Below, in pieces: positions 9,895-18,065 of a stretch of DNA of 41,989 bases. This stretch comes from a virus, in IMG/VR virus record IMGVR_UViG_3300046001_005607, positions 1 to 41,989 of that record; one strand, given 5' to 3'. The notes below the pieces were generated by a model. That model was given only the letters and a program-made list of their open reading frames with translations. It made no database searches and was not told the DNA's origin. A program made the position numbers and the translations under genes. Positions within the stretch are counted from its first letter, which is position 1, and every line of letters begins with the position of its first letter.

Positions 9895-10749
9895 ATGCCG
9901 AATGCTCTGACTAACACTAATATTAGCGCCACTTACAAGGGAGTCTTACATGCGGATGGAGAATCTATTCCATCTGCTGGATTAAAGCCAGTATATGACG
10001 GTACAGGATTTCAATCAGCTCTCTCAGTAGGCAGATCTAATCAAGGCGCTACAGTCTCAGGTCTTTTATCTGCTAATGATTTATATGCAGGTCAGCTAAG
10101 AATGCCTAACACAGATGGCGCAGAGAAACAGGTTGTAGCCAGATCTAGTGTAGCAGGTATTCTTGAGCTAAGAGATCTTTCAGAACTTATAGGTGGATCT
10201 GCAATTCCTGCGGGGGTATATGACAATCCGAGAATAACAGTGGGTACAGGTGGAGTTATTACAAAGATAGAATCAAGACCTACTATTGTTATTCTTGATA
10301 ATCCAGTTAGCATTATACCTGACTATGGTGGAGGCTTAGGTACAGATGTTAATGGTATTGGAGAGAATTCGTCAACTGTAGAGAGCTTTAATATTAACTG
10401 GGCTGTACAATCTGGATTTTACGCTGATGCACCAGCCACTACGACTATACCTGCTAAATATGCTATAATAACTGTAGAGCTTTTTATACATTCTGGCTCG
10501 AGAGAATTCGAAACACAAATGCGACAAGATTCTAAGATAATAGCTAAAGCGAGAGTAGACAGTAATGATACTAAAGAAGTAGCTCGTTTAGATAATAATC
10601 GATATGTATACCGTAATCAACAAATCGTTAAGATACCTACAAACTCAGTATCTCTCTTTGAATTCCATATTTACATGACCGAGATAGAAATAGCTGGAAG
10701 ATATAATCGAGCTGGTAGATCAGTAACTTTAGATGGGTGGGTTTTTTAA
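9895..10749 (+). CDS. Tail fibre-like structural protein
   Basis: This 284-residue Gly/Ser/Thr-rich protein begins MPNALTNTNISATYKGVLHA. The segment PVYDGTGFQSALSVGRSNQG resembles the short repeats near the N-terminus of trimeric phage fibres. The C-terminal ~120 residues (FNINWAVQSGF, AIITVELFIHSG, FEFHIYMTEIE) look like a compact beta domain. It is followed by two proteins with Mtd-like N-terminal domains, so a role in the fibre or its baseplate socket is likely. No enzymatic motif. Assignment rests on composition and context. Confidence 0.55.
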   Translation: MPNALTNTNISATYKGVLHADGESIPSAGLKPVYDGTGFQSALSVGRSNQGATVSGLLSANDLYAGQLRMPNTDGAEKQVVARSSVAGILELRDLSELIGGSAIPAGVYDNPRITVGTGGVITKIESRPTIVILDNPVSIIPDYGGGLGTDVNGIGENSSTVESFNINWAVQSGFYADAPATTTIPAKYAIITVELFIHSGSREFETQMRQDSKIIAKARVDSNDTKEVARLDNNRYVYRNQQIVKIPTNSVSLFEFHIYMTEIEIAGRYNRAGRSVTLDGWVF

Positions 10750-10757
10750 CTGTTTGG

Positions 10758-10765
10758 TATAAATA
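10758..10765 (+). promoter_or_regulatory. Late promoter, exact TATAAATA
   Basis: This is the one perfect copy of the T4 late promoter consensus TATAAATA that I located at a gene start in the window. It ends 6 nt before the ATG at 10772. In T4 the box spans about -13 to -6, which puts the transcription start on or next to this ATG. It is the best anchor for the late-promoter class. Confidence 0.8.
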
Positions 10766-10771
10766 TTTATT

Positions 10772-11890
10772 ATGCCTGACCAAACCATCATTAAACTAAA
10801 GATAAGAAGAGGAACTGATTCACAACGTAAAGCGGTAATCTTAGAGCAAGGAGAGTTAGGCTACACCACAGATACCGCTAGAGTGTTTGTAGGAGATGGT
10901 ACTACAACAGGAGGACGACCTATTGGCAGTGTTATTCATCCTCCTCTAGCCAGTACCTTGGGTAGAATAACTATAACTAGGGCAGTTCAGAATGATATAG
11001 TAGTTGAGAAATCACTGATGTATCAGTTAACTGGCACAGATTATTCGAATACTAGTCATTGGGTAAATATAAGTCCTAAAGTAGATGGATCTGTTATTAG
11101 GTATACTGCGGGTACTAATATATTAAGTATTCCAGACGCGGCAATTGGAAATACAAAACTAAACCCGTCAATTGTAATGGCAAATGGTGGTCTGTCGTTC
11201 GGTACAGGTCTATCCGCTAATGTTGATAATGTTACTATAGGTATTAATGGTACTACTAACAAATTATTTGTTAAAGGTATTACAGAGAATAGTATAAGTA
11301 GCACAGCTTTCGGCAATTCTATCTCTGGCGGCAACGGTAGTAAAATAAACGTAAATTTTGACCCTAACTATTTCGGCTACAATTTAGGGTCACAACTTAC
11401 AATCACTAAACTTCCAGTAGGTACTGTTAGTACAACCTCTTTAAGCAGTAACTTTGTCGGTGCAGGTCTAGAGGTTGTAAATGGTGCGTTAAGAGCTAAC
11501 TTGCAAGATGTAGATAACGTTAGTTTAAAGTCAACAGGAGGTATTATATCTCTTAAAGCTAAGCATGCTGGTAGTGTTAGTACTAGATTTGATAATATAA
11601 ACTATAATGCAGATGGGGTAATAACCAGTCGCTCTTCAATGTTTGGATTTATATTATCTGGTAGTAATTCTGGTACTGGGGTTGCATACAATGGCACTAT
11701 AGATCAGGATAAATTTACTAATCAGCAAGTTTTCCAGGCTCGGTACACAGACATAACTACCAATGGAGTAACAGACATGGTAGGTGTAAGCTCGGCTGGT
11801 TTTATAGTTATTAATACTTCATCAAGCGGAGATTTAGCTATACCAATCTTTAGATTTGCATCATTATCAGCTGCACCTTTACTATCCTAA
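10772..11890 (+). CDS. Tail fibre protein with Mtd-like N-terminal domain
   Basis: This 372-residue protein opens with IKLKIRRGTDSQRKAVILEQ, then GELGYTTDTARVFVGDGTT. That is the short N-terminal domain (RRGT-D, GELGYTTD, VFVGDG) found at the base of many phage tail fibres and of the Bordetella phage tropism determinant Mtd. Residues ~100-370 are Gly/Ser/Asn-rich and repetitive, as in trimeric fibre shafts. The following gene carries a clear paralogue of the N-terminal domain, so the two probably attach to equivalent sites on the baseplate. Host-binding function is inferred. An exact late promoter precedes it. Confidence 0.75.
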   Translation: MPDQTIIKLKIRRGTDSQRKAVILEQGELGYTTDTARVFVGDGTTTGGRPIGSVIHPPLASTLGRITITRAVQNDIVVEKSLMYQLTGTDYSNTSHWVNISPKVDGSVIRYTAGTNILSIPDAAIGNTKLNPSIVMANGGLSFGTGLSANVDNVTIGINGTTNKLFVKGITENSISSTAFGNSISGGNGSKINVNFDPNYFGYNLGSQLTITKLPVGTVSTTSLSSNFVGAGLEVVNGALRANLQDVDNVSLKSTGGIISLKAKHAGSVSTRFDNINYNADGVITSRSSMFGFILSGSNSGTGVAYNGTIDQDKFTNQQVFQARYTDITTNGVTDMVGVSSAGFIVINTSSSGDLAIPIFRFASLSAAPLLS

Positions 11891-11898
11891 TATAAAAT
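11891..11898 (+). promoter_or_regulatory. Possible late promoter variant (TATAAAAT)
   Basis: TATAAAAT directly follows the stop of the previous fibre gene and ends 6 nt before the ATG at 11905, the same geometry as the exact late box upstream of 10772. It differs from TATAAATA at the last two positions, so activity is uncertain. Confidence 0.4.
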
Positions 11899-11904
11899 CT
11901 TAAC

Positions 11905-13674
11905 ATGGCAAAAATTGAAATATTTGAAAATTCACTATTAAGACTTCTTGTAAGGAGAGGTAATAATGCTGATAGAGTAGGTGCGGTTCTAGCACAAGGA
12001 GAGTTGGGGTACACTACTGATACAAAAAAGTTATATGTAGGTGATGGCAGTACAGCAGGTGGTATATTAATAGGAAATGTGTTCGCTGGCTCAACTAGCA
12101 ATGTAACTACTTTAACTAACGTCTCACCTGGTGACCAGGCATTTGATGATGATAATAAGTTACTCTACAGGTTTAAAAGTGGTGATACTACGGATATTAA
12201 TAACTGGGAAGTTATAGGCGGTGTTTATACTACAGGTGATAGTACATTAGTACAAGCTGGTAATACATTTACTGTAGGAGTTATATCTGCTAGCAATATT
12301 GATCCAGGTATTGTAGGTAATTCGCTAACTTTTAATGATGGTGCTATTGCGCTAAATACTCAAGTAATAAATACTAATTCTATATTGCCGCACGGTAATA
12401 CGGAATATCTTAATTTACCTGGTAAATTAAAGATTAATAATGTTAGTTATGAATGGCCTTTAGCTATTGCATCCAATCTTTATCTAACTAGCGACGTAAC
12501 TGGTAATTTACGATGGGATAATCTTACCCAATCTTCAACACTCTTTGTACCGGGCACAGCTGGTCAAATTCCAGTTGGTTCTATAATGCCTTTCGCATCT
12601 GCAGGTAATTCACCAGCTGGTTGGTTACTTTGTAATGGACAGACAGTTGCAACTGCTTCCTATCCACAGCTATATGCTGTTATTGGTTCAACATACGGTG
12701 GTGATGCTACTAACTTTAAGGTTCCAGATCTTATTAATAAAGCTATTTACGGTACTGGTAGTAGTCCTGCAACTTCAACTGTCTATTCATTATGTGCAAG
12801 AACTACTAGCGTTAGCACTTTAAGTGCTGCAGGAATGCTCTATATTATAAAGGCTGTTTCGGATCCTATAGTTAGTTCTACTATAACTTTTACTAGTGGT
12901 CTTAGTTCTCTACTTAATGGTGTTACTTCAACAGGTAATATAGTCACTGCTCTATCAGGTAATCATATAGTAAGCTTGCCTCAACTAACTACATCGCAGA
13001 CTATTACTGGAGCTTTTGAAATAGATAGTTTCGGCCGAGTGTTAAATCCAGCATCACCGCCACCAGAAATACCAACAGGTAATGAAACCTCAGCAGGTAC
13101 TAACATTGCCTATAATGCTACTTCACCTATCGTCTTTTTAAAGACTCCTGTTACTTTCTATACACACTCTAGTGAAGCAGACCCTCTTAACGGTGGAGGA
13201 CTAACAGTTAATACACCTGAGAGCTTTTTTGGAACTATATCAGCGTATCCTTTTATCACTCAGCTACCTGCAATTGTTTCAAATGCTACAACTCTTTTAT
13301 CAGGTATCGCAACACCTGCAACAATTATACCGAGCAATGCTAAGAATTTAATTATTGAAAGTAGAGTTACTAAGTTTAACGAAGTTCAGGGAGATGCCAC
13401 AATTGATCGTTTACCTAGACTAATAGTTTCAGCTCCTAATGAAAACTTACTGACAGTAGGTAATCCCCGGTTAGTGGGGTCAACAGAATACACAGTTAGC
13501 TATGTTAAAGGTTTTGACGGACCTGGAATAAACCCAAGGACTCCAGAGTGTAACGTTAGTCAAGTATTTTTACCGTTATCTGCTAGTAGTACTGGTGACC
13601 TTGTTATGGCATTTAGATCTCCAGTAAACTACAGTGACGCAGTTGTACTTCGTGTAGTAGGGTATACTTTATAA
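11905..13674 (+). CDS. Tail fibre with Mtd-like N-terminus and tail-collar domain
   Basis: This 589-residue protein has three visible parts. Residues ~15-58 repeat the RRGN, GELGYTTDT, LYVGDGST signature of the upstream paralogue. Residues ~222-285 (QIPVGSIMPF, PAGWLLCNGQTV, SYPQLYAVIG, FKVPDLINKAIYG) are a phage tail-collar domain, as in T4 short tail fibre gp12 and many receptor-binding fibres. The C-terminal ~300 residues are beta-prone and may be the distal receptor-contact region. It is probably a baseplate-attached adhesin. The start at 11905 is favoured by the late-type box and by alignment with the paralogue. Confidence 0.8.
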   Translation: MAKIEIFENSLLRLLVRRGNNADRVGAVLAQGELGYTTDTKKLYVGDGSTAGGILIGNVFAGSTSNVTTLTNVSPGDQAFDDDNKLLYRFKSGDTTDINNWEVIGGVYTTGDSTLVQAGNTFTVGVISASNIDPGIVGNSLTFNDGAIALNTQVINTNSILPHGNTEYLNLPGKLKINNVSYEWPLAIASNLYLTSDVTGNLRWDNLTQSSTLFVPGTAGQIPVGSIMPFASAGNSPAGWLLCNGQTVATASYPQLYAVIGSTYGGDATNFKVPDLINKAIYGTGSSPATSTVYSLCARTTSVSTLSAAGMLYIIKAVSDPIVSSTITFTSGLSSLLNGVTSTGNIVTALSGNHIVSLPQLTTSQTITGAFEIDSFGRVLNPASPPPEIPTGNETSAGTNIAYNATSPIVFLKTPVTFYTHSSEADPLNGGGLTVNTPESFFGTISAYPFITQLPAIVSNATTLLSGIATPATIIPSNAKNLIIESRVTKFNEVQGDATIDRLPRLIVSAPNENLLTVGNPRLVGSTEYTVSYVKGFDGPGINPRTPECNVSQVFLPLSASSTGDLVMAFRSPVNYSDAVVLRVVGYTL

Positions 13675-13675
13675 T

Positions 13676-13837
13676 ATGAATGAAATATTAGTTGAAGGGT
13701 TTACCTTTGAGGATTTTCTCCTTATAGAAAAGCTTCTTAATAAGGTTAGGTTTTCTATTGATGAGATAGAGGATTATAATGCAGCTAACCTATTGAGGTC
13801 GAAGGTAAAAGAGATATTATTTCACGAAAAGTCATAA
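13676..13837 (+). CDS. Small acidic protein (53 aa), unknown
   Basis: An ATG two bases after the collar-fibre stop opens a 53-codon frame ending at TAA 13835-13837. It begins MNEILVEGFTFEDF and ends KVKEILFHEKS. The product looks helical, mixed-charge and mostly acidic, with no Cys, membrane segment or known motif. Tight linkage to the fibre gene suggests co-translation. Small proteins beside fibre genes are sometimes assembly chaperones, but nothing in the sequence proves that here. Its stop codon forms part of the next late-type promoter box. Confidence 0.5.
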   Translation: MNEILVEGFTFEDFLLIEKLLNKVRFSIDEIEDYNAANLLRSKVKEILFHEKS

Positions 13838-13840
13838 ATA
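13834..13840 (+). promoter_or_regulatory. Late promoter (ATAAATA) overlapping a stop codon
   Basis: ATAAATA, preceded by C, includes the TAA stop of the 53-aa ORF and ends 5 nt before the GTG at 13846. An ATG at 13844 closes after a few codons, so the GTG is the usable start. Confidence 0.6.
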
Positions 13841-13845
13841 TATAT

Positions 13846-14067
13846 GTGGATATACCTAATCGAGCGTATGCAGTAGGTCAGGAGTTTACAAATTATATCT
13901 TAATAGATAGAACAAGAAAAAGTATTATCTTGAATGTCGATGTAGAGCATTTTAAGACGATCTATAGAGAATATAAACGGCTAAACTATAAACTAGTGTG
14001 TTGTTGTAGGTTCAAAGACAATAATACTCTAACGTGTGTCTTTATAAATGCCAACAATGATAAATAA
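13846..14067 (+). CDS. Small protein of unknown function (73 aa)
   Basis: This 73-residue product has a GTG start. It is basic, with Lys/Arg-rich central sequence and a CCC run (LVCCCRFKDNN) near the C-terminus. No family is recognised and no membrane segment is apparent. Its TAA stop lies inside the late-type box of the next gene, giving a compact chain of stop/promoter overlaps. Co-expression with fibre genes suggests a virion-assembly or accessory role, but this is inference. Confidence 0.5.
   Translation: MDIPNRAYAVGQEFTNYILIDRTRKSIILNVDVEHFKTIYREYKRLNYKLVCCCRFKDNNTLTCVFINANNDK
14059..14066 (+). promoter_or_regulatory. Late promoter (GATAAATA)
   Basis: GATAAATA matches 7 of 8 late-consensus bases. 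It overlaps the stop codon of the 73-aa ORF and ends 6 nt before the ATG at 14073. No ribosome-binding site is visible in the gap. Confidence 0.6.
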
Positions 14068-14072
14068 TACGT

Positions 14073-15221
14073 ATGGAGTATCCTACTCTTGATCCTAATG
14101 CTAAACTTTTTAAGATATACGAGAAGGCTCTCTCTCCGTATTATGATATAGTATGGTCTTTCGATTATTATGCAACAAGCATACCTGCAAACTCTCAGCT
14201 TGGAATATGTCTCTTTCTACAGGATTCAACTGGTACCACTCAAGCTTCACTTCTCTCAGGTGGTAACAACATTGACTTAGGTTATTCTGGTTCGGATGGT
14301 GGTACCGATAAAGGTTTAGTTGGGGTAGGATTAGATACTACTGGTTGTTTTGCTCTGTCTTTGAGCTCGTTAGGTTCGACTATAAGAGATGGAGACTTAG
14401 ATATAAATCGTAAGTTAAACTCAATCGCAGTCCGTGGCCAAGGACCTTCATATAGTTGGAATGAATATTCAATAAATCGCTCTTTATCAGCCTTTAATTT
14501 TAATATACTTGAGACAAGAAAGAAGACAATAAGGGCACGTTTAGGTAATGTTGGTCAGACTTTATATGTAGATTTTAGATACAGCCCTACAGAAGACTTT
14601 GTTAATATCTTAACGCAGGATGTAACGTTCAGTAGATCGCTTTCTAGTAAATTTAGACCAGGAGTTACAATATCTAAGCCAGTTTCTGGTACTGCTCCTA
14701 AGCCTACTATACGTTTTAGTAATTTTACAGTAGAAGGTAGAGAGGTATTTACCTATGTACCACCTACTAGTTCAGTAAATATACTTGAGTCGCCGGTAAT
14801 TAATGATACCTGTCTAGTTACTGAATGTGAGTTTAAGCCATATGTTCCACCAGTTTATGAGCCTTACGTCCCTCCACCTATAATTACTGCTGAACCTGCT
14901 ACAGCTAACAGACAGCATACAGCCCAGGTAAGTGTTAGTTTAAATAGAGGTATTAATATAGGCTTTTATGACGGATATGCTTCTTTTGATCTTTATAACT
15001 TCGGTTACAGTGTAAGTATGTTCGATAATGTAACAACTCAGCAAACAATTTTAAATCGTTCTGATTATTTTATATATATATCCCAAGATAATAGTATAAC
15101 TCTTTCTCTTTCTAGCTTTGACAGTACCTGGAAATTAATAGGGCCTGGTATAAATTATACTAATAATAGTAATGCGCTTCCGATAGGCACATATTCTAAC
15201 TATACCATCAGTTATATATAA
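14073..15221 (+). CDS. L-type lectin-like virion protein
   Basis: In this 382-residue protein, residues ~27-95 (IVWSFDYYATS, GICLFLQDSTG, DKGLVGVGLDTTGCFALS) follow the legume/L-type lectin pattern of a strand pair ending in a GVG-D-T loop. Residues ~205-225 (KPTIRFSNFTVEGRE) fit the closing strand. A proline-rich linker at ~267-280 (PYVPPVYEPYVPPP) separates the lectin from a C-terminal beta domain of ~100 residues. It is likely an adhesin that binds host surface glycans, a role inferred from fold and position. The stop overlaps the next ATG by one base. Confidence 0.65.
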   Translation: MEYPTLDPNAKLFKIYEKALSPYYDIVWSFDYYATSIPANSQLGICLFLQDSTGTTQASLLSGGNNIDLGYSGSDGGTDKGLVGVGLDTTGCFALSLSSLGSTIRDGDLDINRKLNSIAVRGQGPSYSWNEYSINRSLSAFNFNILETRKKTIRARLGNVGQTLYVDFRYSPTEDFVNILTQDVTFSRSLSSKFRPGVTISKPVSGTAPKPTIRFSNFTVEGREVFTYVPPTSSVNILESPVINDTCLVTECEFKPYVPPVYEPYVPPPIITAEPATANRQHTAQVSVSLNRGINIGFYDGYASFDLYNFGYSVSMFDNVTTQQTILNRSDYFIYISQDNSITLSLSSFDSTWKLIGPGINYTNNSNALPIGTYSNYTISYI

Positions 15222-16267
15222 TGAATAACGTTAATTTAAATTTAGACCTTAAAGGAGAGTATAGTTACCTTGTGATGGAGAATGGTAATGTTGTTGAGGA
15301 GTCAGATTGGTCGACAAATACAATCTTATCTGGAGGACTACTAGATTTATATACATACGATATACCTAGCATGCTTAGCTACCTTGATTTCGGTAAAAGT
15401 AGTAATTATGTAGGCAAATTAGGATATTTTCTAAATGGAGTTAACGAGATGACAGATGTTCCGCGACTAAGTGGGATACAAAGCGCTACTTCTGAGTCAT
15501 ATACTGAAAATGTTAACACGAGAGTATATTATAGGTCATTTACTACGCTACCATCAACTATAGACACCACTATAAGTGAGTTTGCAATTAAAAGAACACG
15601 AGATGGTAATGCATTTGCTCGTAATACCTTTCTATCTACACTTAATATTAAAGCAGGTCAGTATATAGTTTTCTATTATAGGTTAAAAATTAACTGGAGT
15701 TCAGTAGCAAGCTATAATTTAACAATGCAGACAGTTGATGGATATAATTATTATATACCTATTGACAGCTCAACATATCAAATACCTTATGATAGGGTTT
15801 ATTACAACAATAATATATTAGTTTTATCGCAAACTGAAGAAGATATTCCACAATTTGGTGATACATTTCCTATTGTTTATGCTTATGGTATAACAAATCA
15901 AGTAAATTCTAGTTTTAAACCAGTAGAATTAGGTTATTCTATTGACCATACAACAAAGACAGTATCAGTATCTACTTCTTATAACAACATATCAGCTGGA
16001 TCACCAGGTATATATAAAAATATAAGATGTATCTACTTATCCAAAGATGGTCAACTAGGGACAACAAATAATTTCTTTGTTTCTAAGTTTAGATTTCCTA
16101 TAGCAATCTATAATCTTGATGCAGGTGCTGGAGCTACCATTAATTTAACCTATTCTATAAATAATACCCCTGTTAATTTAGACCCATACTCTGATCCTTA
16201 TACTCCGACCGGTAAACGCACTAATTATTTCACTTTTAATCTAGTCTATACTTGGCGTGAAGCATAA
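15221..16267 (+). CDS. Fibre/tail structural protein
   Basis: This 348-residue protein opens NVNLNLDLKGEYSYLVMENG. The stretch TNTILSGGLLDLYTYDIPSM (residues ~32-51), then YLDFGKSS, resembles a short module seen near the N-terminus of diverse phage tail proteins. The remainder is Tyr/Asn/Ser-rich and beta-prone. It starts at the TAATG overlap with the lectin gene and is the last gene of the late structural run. Its last 22 bp overlap, tail to tail, the end of a minus-strand glycosyltransferase gene, so no intergenic terminator separates them. Confidence 0.55.
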   Translation: MNNVNLNLDLKGEYSYLVMENGNVVEESDWSTNTILSGGLLDLYTYDIPSMLSYLDFGKSSNYVGKLGYFLNGVNEMTDVPRLSGIQSATSESYTENVNTRVYYRSFTTLPSTIDTTISEFAIKRTRDGNAFARNTFLSTLNIKAGQYIVFYYRLKINWSSVASYNLTMQTVDGYNYYIPIDSSTYQIPYDRVYYNNNILVLSQTEEDIPQFGDTFPIVYAYGITNQVNSSFKPVELGYSIDHTTKTVSVSTSYNNISAGSPGIYKNIRCIYLSKDGQLGTTNNFFVSKFRFPIAIYNLDAGAGATINLTYSINNTPVNLDPYSDPYTPTGKRTNYFTFNLVYTWREA

Positions 16268-17064
16268 TCATCTAATAAAAGGTAGTAATACTCCCATAGC
16301 TTGTAATGTTTTAGATAAGTGCCCTTTTTATAGACATATTCTACCCATGGCTTGTAGTCTTTACCTGAAAAATGCACGATATATGGATTTTTAATCTCAA
16401 ATGACTTATGAGTCATACAATTATACTGTAAAGGTAGTAGATTATAAGATTGATCATAAAGATTGAGTATAACTTCATCATTTACATACGCTCCTTGTGA
16501 TCTTTCGTATACATTATTAATAAAATCTACGTAGTTATTGGATTTTAATTTATCGCAATCAATTAAACATACGCCAGCATTAAAAGTACTACTGTTTTCC
16601 TTTGATAGATCCATTAAGTAGTCAGCTTTACTAAAATATACAATGTGATCATCAAGATTAGTATCGGTAGATACAGCTGCAATACCTTTATCTGATGTTT
16701 CAATATTTTCTAGATTAAAAATCTCCTCACTAGTAATAAGAGTATCACAATCTAACCATAAAAACTTCTTTAAGTCTGTATATAATGGTAGGACAAACCT
16801 ATCCATTGTAGTTGGTGTAATCCATACATGATTAGTAGTGACTGGCTTTATTTTAAAAGCGGTAAAAAACGTTGGAACAGTATCAACTTGAATAGATCCA
16901 TATACAACATTTAAGCTCTTAATAGCATTAATAAGCTGTAAGGAAACATACCTATTATTACCGTATATATGGTAATTATATGGTCTTTTAAAGCCTTCTA
17001 ATACTAATATATTAGGAAGAAGGTACCTCCATTGATTAACATCTGTTATAGTCGCGAACGTCAT
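16246..17064 (-). CDS. Glycosyltransferase family 8-like protein
   Basis: This 272-residue GT-A fold enzyme has the DxD motif in FLWLDCDTLI (D105, D107). FNAGVCLIDCDKL (~residues 160-172), NDEVILN and the C-terminal YIVHFSGKDYKPW match the LgtC/GT8 arrangement in which the late His contributes to metal binding. It would transfer a sugar from a nucleotide-sugar donor. The acceptor is unknown and could be phage DNA, a virion protein or a host glycan. Its start lies 2 bp after the preceding stop, so it is probably co-transcribed with the 80-aa ORF. The 3' end overlaps the convergent fibre gene by 22 bp. Confidence 0.75.
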   Translation of the reverse strand: MTFATITDVNQWRYLLPNILVLEGFKRPYNYHIYGNNRYVSLQLINAIKSLNVVYGSIQVDTVPTFFTAFKIKPVTTNHVWITPTTMDRFVLPLYTDLKKFLWLDCDTLITSEEIFNLENIETSDKGIAAVSTDTNLDDHIVYFSKADYLMDLSKENSSTFNAGVCLIDCDKLKSNNYVDFINNVYERSQGAYVNDEVILNLYDQSYNLLPLQYNCMTHKSFEIKNPYIVHFSGKDYKPWVEYVYKKGTYLKHYKLWEYYYLLLDDYASRQV

Positions 17065-17066
17065 AC

Positions 17067-17309
17067 TTAAATATTGCCCATCATTGCCTCCACTGTTAAA
17101 TCATGCTTCATAGAGTGAAACCTCTCGTCCATATAGCTTTGAATAGCTAAAGGCTTGACCCAACTATCATTATTAGCGGGGATATTACGGTCGTCGCAAG
17201 CTTTAGATATGACTTCTAGGCTCTCAACTAAGCACATCCAACGTACAAACTCATCAAATTCCATTACTTTCTCAGTTCCGTCTTTTAGATTAAAGGTAAA
17301 TTGCTTCAT
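17067..17309 (-). CDS. Small protein of unknown function (80 aa)
   Basis: This 80-residue soluble protein begins MKQFTFNLKDGTEKVMEFDE and ends AMMGNI. It looks mixed alpha/beta, with two Cys that form no metal motif. No family is recognised. It has its own upstream element, TAACGAAC-N5-TATAAT ending 9 nt before the ATG, of the class shared with gp43 and gp41. This suggests early or middle expression together with the GT8 gene just downstream. Confidence 0.6.
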   Translation of the reverse strand: MKQFTFNLKDGTEKVMEFDEFVRWMCLVESLEVISKACDDRNIPANNDSWVKPLAIQSYMDERFHSMKHDLTVEAMMGNI

Positions 17310-17315
17310 TACAAG

Positions 17316-17720
17316 TTAATTATATTGTTGTTCGTTAAGTGTATTAAACATACTCTCCAATACAAGGGGTTCTGTTACAAGTCTAGTACTAATTTCTGTA
17401 ATTACTTTAAATTTATTTTTACAAGCATCGCATTTAACTATATTCTCCTCATCTATAAAAATTGTTACCGGTATCTCATTCTTACCACAAGGACACTCCA
17501 CAATTACTTCCTGTCTAGAAAGTATTTCATCAAGGGTTTGAGTTAATTGAGCTACCTGTCCAGCTCTATCCTCATATGTTTTAACGATAAACGATAAAAT
17601 ATACTGAAGAGCAGTGACTAGAGTAAAGGTTTCCCATAGCCCGAATACGTTTCTCAAAGAAAACGCAAACCCTAAGCTAATTAAAAGTGTAATTAAGAGA
17701 GAACGAAGTAATGGTAGCAT
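17316..17720 (-). CDS. Membrane protein with C-terminal zinc-ribbon motif
   Basis: This 134-residue protein has two hydrophobic segments, residues ~4-20 (LLRSLLITLLISLGFAF) and ~28-46 (LWETFTLVTALQYILSFIV), that look membrane-spanning. A short helical linker follows. Then come two Cys pairs, CPC (C76, C78) and CDAC (C97, C100), spaced as in a small zinc ribbon. Its ATG overlaps the preceding stop (TAATG), so it is co-translated with the upstream ORF. Function is unknown. A membrane anchor presenting a metal-binding domain to the cytoplasm is the simplest reading. It lacks the charged C-terminal tail expected of a typical holin. Confidence 0.6.
   Translation of the reverse strand: MLPLLRSLLITLLISLGFAFSLRNVFGLWETFTLVTALQYILSFIVKTYEDRAGQVAQLTQTLDEILSRQEVIVECPCGKNEIPVTIFIDEENIVKCDACKNKFKVITEISTRLVTEPLVLESMFNTLNEQQYN
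17319..17337 (-). promoter_or_regulatory. Bipartite promoter TAACGAAC-N5-TATAAT
   Basis: On the minus strand, TAACGAAC (17337-17330), a 5-nt spacer and TATAAT (17324-17319) are followed by 9 nt and the ATG at 17309. The upstream part lies within the 3' end of the preceding gene. The same 8-mer with the same spacing precedes gp43, gp41 and the 41241 gene. Confidence 0.65.
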
Positions 17721-18046
17721 TATAATGCTATTATGGATAGATATATCGATAAATCAAGTATTTCTTTATTAATATTATCTATCTTTGCCTTAATCTTCTC
17801 AAGTTTTTCCTTATTTATATCGGGATTGTTTGCTGCTTGACTGACCATGGATCTAGCTGTTATTAAAGAAACGTAAACATTTCCTATTACTGGTATAATC
17901 TTATCTAAAGGATCAGGTAGGATAGGAGGTGCTTTACTTTGCGCTTCCTCATCCTTAAATTGTCTTATTTGACAGCTTATATCACCCTGACCTATAACAG
18001 GTTTGTCAGCTATACCAATTTGATAAGGATTTTGCATACTTTTCAC
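17720..18046 (-). CDS. Small protein of unknown function
   Basis: A GTG start at 18046 gives 108 residues; an ATG three codons later at 18037 is the alternative. A longer reading would run ~90 bp into the divergent gene at 18078 and is unlikely. The product has a Pro-rich centre (APPILPDPLDKIIPVIG) and a C-terminal Lys/Glu/Ile-rich helix (EKLEKIKAKIDNINKEILDL) that may form a coiled coil. No family is recognised. A TTAAATA box 5 nt before the GTG suggests late expression, coupled to the membrane zinc-ribbon gene downstream. Confidence 0.55.
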   Translation of the reverse strand: MKSMQNPYQIGIADKPVIGQGDISCQIRQFKDEEAQSKAPPILPDPLDKIIPVIGNVYVSLITARSMVSQAANNPDINKEKLEKIKAKIDNINKEILDLSIYLSIIAL

Positions 18047-18051
18047 ACAAT

Positions 18052-18058
18052 TATTTAA
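18052..18058 (-). promoter_or_regulatory. Possible late promoter (TTAAATA), minus strand
   Basis: TTAAATA on the minus strand ends 5 nt before the GTG at 18046, the usual late-box spacing here. A plus-strand ATAAATA lies only 7 bp away (18066-18072), so the pair would drive divergent late genes. Confidence 0.4.
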
Positions 18059-18065
18059 TACGAGA

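Noticed and set aside
10772-14067. Possible diversity-generating retroelement, because of the Mtd-like fibre domain
   Set aside because: No reverse transcriptase, template repeat or accessory gene is in the window. The shared domain is only the N-terminal docking part.
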